Below, piece by piece: positions 60,797 to 64,000 of a stretch of 64,000 nt of DNA. Each line of letters starts with the position of its first letter. Within the stretch, counting starts at the first letter, position 1. The notes below the pieces were generated by a model that did no database searches, was not told the DNA's origin, and worked only from the letters and a program-made list of their open reading frames with translations. The DNA comes from CADBRN01 sp050944685 (lineage in GTDB: Bacteria; Bacillota; Clostridia; Lachnospirales; Lachnospiraceae): contig JBMNRP010000001.1 of the NCBI GenBank assembly GCA_050944685.1, positions 124,001 to 188,000 on the forward strand, written 5' to 3'. Both the position numbers and the translations under genes were made by a program.

Positions 60797-61534
60797 TTAC
60801 TGAATATCTCTGCTGTTTTCCTGTAACTTTGGATGCCGCGCCGCCTTTTTCTCAAAAATTGCCCGCGCCCAGTACACGAAAGGAGTATCGCACAGACTGG
60901 TCACAATGAAAATGACGTAACTGGATGCCATGATAGACAGAAGCGTGCGCATGCTGTATACGCCGAAAAAAGCAAACAGGGTATACAGAACCGTGTTCAG
61001 CAGCTGGCTGACCAGCGTCGAGCCGTTGTTTCTCAGCCACAGAAACTTCCTGTGATCTCCGAACCGGCGGTCCGTGAAATCCCACCACGCGTGGTAGAGC
61101 CAGACATCAAAGTACTGAACGATCACATAGACCGCGACGCTGGCGAGAATCAGGCGCGGCGTGTTGGAAAAGATCTCCCGGATCGGTCCGGAGGCAATGT
61201 CATGGCTGTCCGGGCGGTACAGAAGCCAGGACTGACTGACCGCCAGAAAGATCAGAGAAGCAGCGATTCCCAGGGAGACTGCCCTCTGCGCGGCTTTTTT
61301 CCCGTACACTTCGCTGAGAATATCCGTCGTCAGGAAGGTAGAAGCAAAAAGAATATTGCCCAGCGTCATCTCCATCCCGAAGGCCTTCACCAGAATCATC
61401 ACCTCGATATTGGCGGCGATCGTCGCCACGACGTTCCAGAGATAAAGCCCGTTCTCCTCAAACAGATAGTAGCAGAGAATCAAAGTGGAAAATTCTCCCG
61501 CCAGCGTAAGAATCAGAAGGATTTCATTGCTCAT
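60797..61534 (-). CDS. yhhQ: Queuosine precursor transporter YhhQ
   Basis: A 245-residue VUT/YhhQ-family membrane protein with six or seven helices that imports the queuosine precursors preQ0, preQ1 or queuine. Recognised from FLTTDILSEVYGKKAA, LLYRPDSHD, FDVWLYHAWW and the WLRNNGSTLVSQ segment, which are diagnostic of the family. It overlaps the end of the radical SAM gene by 11 bases, so the two are one operon under the preQ1 riboswitch at 62350. Confidence 0.92.
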   Translation of the reverse strand: MSNEILLILTLAGEFSTLILCYYLFEENGLYLWNVVATIAANIEVMILVKAFGMEMTLGNILFASTFLTTDILSEVYGKKAAQRAVSLGIAASLIFLAVSQSWLLYRPDSHDIASGPIREIFSNTPRLILASVAVYVIVQYFDVWLYHAWWDFTDRRFGDHRKFLWLRNNGSTLVSQLLNTVLYTLFAFFGVYSMRTLLSIMASSYVIFIVTSLCDTPFVYWARAIFEKKAARHPKLQENSRDIQ

Positions 61535-62243
61535 CTGTCGTTCCCCCCACTCCGAAGTCCGTATTTTCCATCAGAATATCCACCCGCTCATTGTCCGCAT
61601 AGCGCGGAAGAACCTTTTCCCGGAAAATGGCGATCACCCCCGGGTCCGGCGCGATCCGCGACGAATTTTCCGTCATGACGTTGACGCAGACCCGCTCAAA
61701 AAGCTCCAGCCCGGTCTCGATGTCGCGCACCATGCTCTCCTCTGTCTGACCGGGAATCCCCTGCAGCAGACAGACCTCATCAAAGGGCTCCGCAATTTTC
61801 CGGGGATTCTCTTCATTGATACCCTTATCCAGATAACATTCGCGGAACAGCGCGTCGAAGGTTTCCACACCGGTCTTTACCTTCACGGCCGTTCCGTACC
61901 TGCGGAACCGCTCGCGGAGCGCCGGGATCTCGCCCCGGTGCATCCAGTGGCACTCAAAGTGAATCTCCCGGATGTGCCGGTCCCGGCAGACCTCCCCGAT
62001 CCGGTCCATGGTTCGCCCGTCCAGATCGACGAAGCTCCCGGAATTGATCACCTCAAGCTTTCCCTGCGCCCCTTTTACGTGCTCCAGAACCTTCCGGTTC
62101 AGTTCAAAATTTGCCTCCTCGTCCGGCGAACAGTCCAGATGATAGTCACAGAACCGGCAGCGTCGCCACCGGCATCCGCTGCCGCGCAGAAGGACGATTT
62201 CTCTCGGATTTTTTTCTGTGATGACAGAATAGCGTTTCAACAA
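61524..62243 (-). CDS. Radical SAM enzyme, QueL-like (queuine lyase candidate)
   Basis: A 239-residue radical SAM protein starting at TTG 62243 (AAAGGAAAGAG upstream). The cluster motif is CRWRRCRFC, i.e. C24-x4-C29-x2-C32, one residue longer than canonical Cx3Cx2C. A second Cys pair region (DYHLDC) follows. Partial TIM-barrel strands are seen in VINSGSFVDLD, EIHFECHWMH and VKTGVETFD. It lies directly upstream of yhhQ and behind a preQ1 riboswitch. QueL, a radical SAM enzyme that releases preQ1 from queuine for salvage in Clostridia, is the best fit; assignment rests on context and remembered family traits, so no symbol is given. Confidence 0.78.
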   Translation of the reverse strand: MLKRYSVITEKNPREIVLLRGSGCRWRRCRFCDYHLDCSPDEEANFELNRKVLEHVKGAQGKLEVINSGSFVDLDGRTMDRIGEVCRDRHIREIHFECHWMHRGEIPALRERFRRYGTAVKVKTGVETFDALFRECYLDKGINEENPRKIAEPFDEVCLLQGIPGQTEESMVRDIETGLELFERVCVNVMTENSSRIAPDPGVIAIFREKVLPRYADNERVDILMENTDFGVGGTTDEQ

Positions 62244-62287
62244 CTCTTTCCTTTCCCCGCCCGGAGGCGGAAGACTCCCGCGCGCAC

Positions 62288-62318
62288 AAAAAAAGGGCCG
62301 GCAATATAAAGCCAGCCC
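62288..62318 (-). terminator. Riboswitch-controlled terminator
   Basis: GGGCTGGC/GCCGGCCC stem with T7, between the preQ1 aptamer and the start of the radical SAM gene. It is placed to switch transcription off when the aptamer binds. Confidence 0.85.
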
Positions 62319-62349
62319 GATTCAGATACTTCTGTACACGCGGAAATTG

Positions 62350-62390
62350 CCCATAGTTTTGATTAAAGACAGGATGGTTTCGAACTGTCT
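62350..62390 (-). promoter_or_regulatory. PreQ1-I riboswitch aptamer
   Basis: Minus strand: P1 AGACAG (62385-62390) pairs with CTGTCT (62367-62372). The loop TTCGAAACCATC is C-rich, and the A-rich tail TTAATCAAAACTATGG follows. CCAT in the loop pairs with ATGG in the tail to form the H-type pseudoknot. This is the small preQ1-I layout. It starts about 12 bases after the predicted transcription start and precedes a terminator, then the queuosine-salvage genes. Confidence 0.85.
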
Positions 62391-62408
62391 GATTTTGTTG
62401 TGAGATGA

Positions 62409-62437
62409 ATTGTAACATCATCGGACGCAAATTGCAA
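62409..62437 (-). promoter_or_regulatory. Promoter of the queuosine-salvage operon
   Basis: Minus strand TTGCAA, 17 bases, TACAAT, with the predicted start about 12 bases before the riboswitch. Confidence 0.78.
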
Positions 62438-62462
62438 TCCCCCGGACACCCGCCTGCCTCGG

Positions 62463-62506
62463 ACCCGGATGATCCGGGTGCTGAGCCCCGGCCCGCTGCC
62501 GGGCTC
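62463..62506 (-). terminator. Hairpins after the phosphoesterase gene
   Basis: ACCCGGATGATCCGGGT (62463-62479) and GAGCCC/GGGCTC (62483-62506). They lie directly after the stop on the minus strand; there is no U-tract. Confidence 0.45.
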
Positions 62507-62523
62507 TCCGCCGGAAGAGAGGT

Positions 62524-64000
62524 TCAGGCAGAGAGATTCCCCTCCTCATCCGGAATCCTGGGTCCGGAAACCGTATTCAGCGGCGTCTTCGCCATGATAT
62601 CCGGCTCCAGCTTCCACTGGAGAAACAGCTTCGTGTTGTTGTCATCCGAGTAGTGAATATCCCGGCTCATGCTGTCCGCAAATCTTCCTCCGAATTCCGC
62701 AAATTTTCTCCGGTATTCCGGATCCTTTACCACGCCGATTTTCTCCTCATCGGCTTTTTTCCGGAGATCCGCCGCATTCCCGGACAGCTCCCGGATCAGA
62801 CCCGTGAGGTCAATGTGAACATGCTTCATCAGGCCGCCGGAGCGGTTGACCGAATCGATCATCTGACCGAGGCTGAATCCGCTCTCCTTCTTCCTGCGGA
62901 AAAATCCGTGTCCGCGCGTGCTTCACAGAAAGCTGCGGATCACCATCCGCGCCAGAGGACTCATGTCCGTAACCGTAACGAGCGCCGTCTTTTCTTTTCC
63001 GCCGGAAGCGGAACGTTCTCCTGCCGGTGAAAAGGCACCTCTCCCGTCCCGTATCCCGCGCTTTTTGCGGCGCGCACCGGTCCTCAGCCGGAAAAGCTCC
63101 TGCACCTGCATCCCCCGCAGAAGCACGGCCAAAAGGGAGATCCCGTGAAAAATCAGTCTGTCCACGATGTGATCCGTCACCGATCCGCTCCAGAGATACG
63201 CGCGCGCATCCAGCGCCCAGTACTGTCTTCCGCTCTCTCCGCCGCCCAGATGGCTCTGGTAAATATAATTGGCGAAATCCAGAAGCGTCCGCTTCCTGCC
63301 GCGGTCCCGGGCAACCTCTATTTCCGTCAGGTCCCCGACGGTCTCGCGGACCAGCCGGTCGCGCGTCTTTTTGTCAAGATGGTTCAGCCTGTCAAACAGA
63401 CCGCTGATTGTTCCGGCGATGCTCTCCGGGGTGATTTCCGCTTCGACCCGGATGAGCCCTTTCACGGCGAGGATCCGCACCGACCGCGTATTTCTGTCGT
63501 AACAGACGGTCAGAGGATTTCCTTTTCCCGGCTTCTCCGGAAAAGATTTCGGGAGAACATCGGCGATGATATTTTCCAGCGAACTGCCTTCGGCCTTCCA
63601 CAGCCGGCTGATCAGACCGGTCAGAAGCTGCTCGCTCCCGGTCTTTGCAATTTTTTCCGCGTACACCTGATCCAGGAAACCACTGGCGGTCGTGCTCAGC
63701 ATCACATCCGTAAAGCCCCGGCTTCTTCCGTATTCCGTGATATCGCGGACCGTCTGGTATTTCCCGGTCTTCGGATTCCGAAACGTCCCGGCGCTGATGT
63801 GAAGATGCGTCCGCACGTCCGTCTGTTCGCTCACCGTGCCGCTCCCGACGCTCCGGACGATCGTGACCAGGCGGGCGGGTGAGGGATAGGTGACGACCGA
63901 TCCGGTCTCGATATCGCATATGGTATTGCCCCGCTCCGTGGTCATAGTCGAGATATCATTCGCGTGCATATGGCCCGTGAAAATATAGGACATCCCGGCG
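62524..64000 (-). pseudogene. Metallophosphoesterase-like gene with in-frame TGA, 5' end outside window
   Basis: The gene enters from beyond 64000. Near its visible start is the calcineurin-type metal motif FTGHMHAND (GHxH), followed by ICDIETGSVVTYPSPA, the usual C-terminal strand of such phosphoesterases. The helical, basic remainder runs to TGA at 62923-62925. The same frame then stays open to the next stop at 62524, encoding a Lys-rich stretch and a 112-codon helical tail. No ribosome binding site precedes the first in-frame Met after the TGA (62862). The simplest reading is one gene cut by a nonsense mutation, in which case the phosphoesterase domain may still function. The alternative is two genes, the second lacking a clear start. 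Confidence 0.6.

Noticed and set aside
62890..62925. Selenocysteine insertion at the in-frame TGA
   Set aside because: The downstream stem is weak and lacks a clear bacterial SECIS loop, and no selenoprotein family fits; a nonsense break is simpler.
1..64000. tRNA, rRNA, insertion sequences or prophage
   Set aside because: No cloverleaf with the T-loop consensus, no rRNA sequence, no transposase or integrase reading frame and no terminal inverted repeats were found by eye.

Overview
The window is about 64 kb of a moderately GC-rich, low-redundancy chromosome that reads as a Gram-positive Firmicute, most likely a gut Clostridia/Lachnospiraceae relative. Reasons: strong AGGAGG-type ribosome binding sites, HPr kinase, ATP-type PEP carboxykinase, type III pantothenate kinase, MgtE, a sortase, a two-TM FtsH, and several protein families common in Lachnospiraceae. 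No tRNA, rRNA, insertion sequence, prophage or CRISPR array was seen. All statements come from reading the sequence; no searches were run.

Layout. 0-12.5 kb: a class A penicillin-binding protein, then a long minus-strand run (zinc-ribbon membrane protein, DUF5685-like protein, J-domain protein, conserved protein, ftsH, uvrC, hprK), then coaBC and coaX, which supply two coenzyme A steps. 12.6-23.3 kb: housekeeping genes (hotdog thioesterase, rpiA, a lipase-fold protein, a coiled-coil/3D-domain cell-wall protein, an AraC regulator, pckA, a small alarmone synthetase) and a two-component pair. The response regulator of that pair is broken by a perfect 67-bp tandem duplication.

23.3-40.1 kb: an inositol/inosose-type catabolic island. 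It holds a LacI regulator, three TIM-barrel sugar isomerase/epimerases (iolH-like, one unassigned, iolI), two Gfo/Idh/MocA dehydrogenases (one iolG-like), two AraC regulators and a four-gene ABC importer. Copies of a TGCGTGCACGTGA-like palindrome lie at the LacI gene's own promoter, at the iolG promoter, farther upstream in the same intergenic region, and at the iolI promoter, which suggests one LacI regulon. The later steps of the classical pathway (iolE, D, B, C, J, A) are not in the window. A small membrane protein and mgtE sit inside the island.

40.2-47.3 kb: a PFL-activating-type radical SAM enzyme with a long N-terminal extension, followed by a compact three-gene module of a TerB-N/TerB-C protein, an Lhr-like helicase (BrxHI type) and a P-loop ATPase of the BrxD/DUF2791 type. 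The module has its own strong promoter and terminators but no BREX methylase or PglZ. It is the best candidate here for a poorly described DNA-processing or anti-phage system.

47.4-64 kb: envelope genes (repeat-rich HtrA protease, L,D-transpeptidase, LtaS-type sulfatase, sortase, DUF5648/transglutaminase secreted protein), RlmD, an EamA exporter, an RpiB-like isomerase and a flavin-binding protein. Then comes a queuosine-salvage operon (radical SAM QueL-like plus YhhQ) behind a recognisable preQ1-I riboswitch and terminator. The window ends in a metallophosphoesterase gene interrupted by an in-frame TGA and running off the edge.
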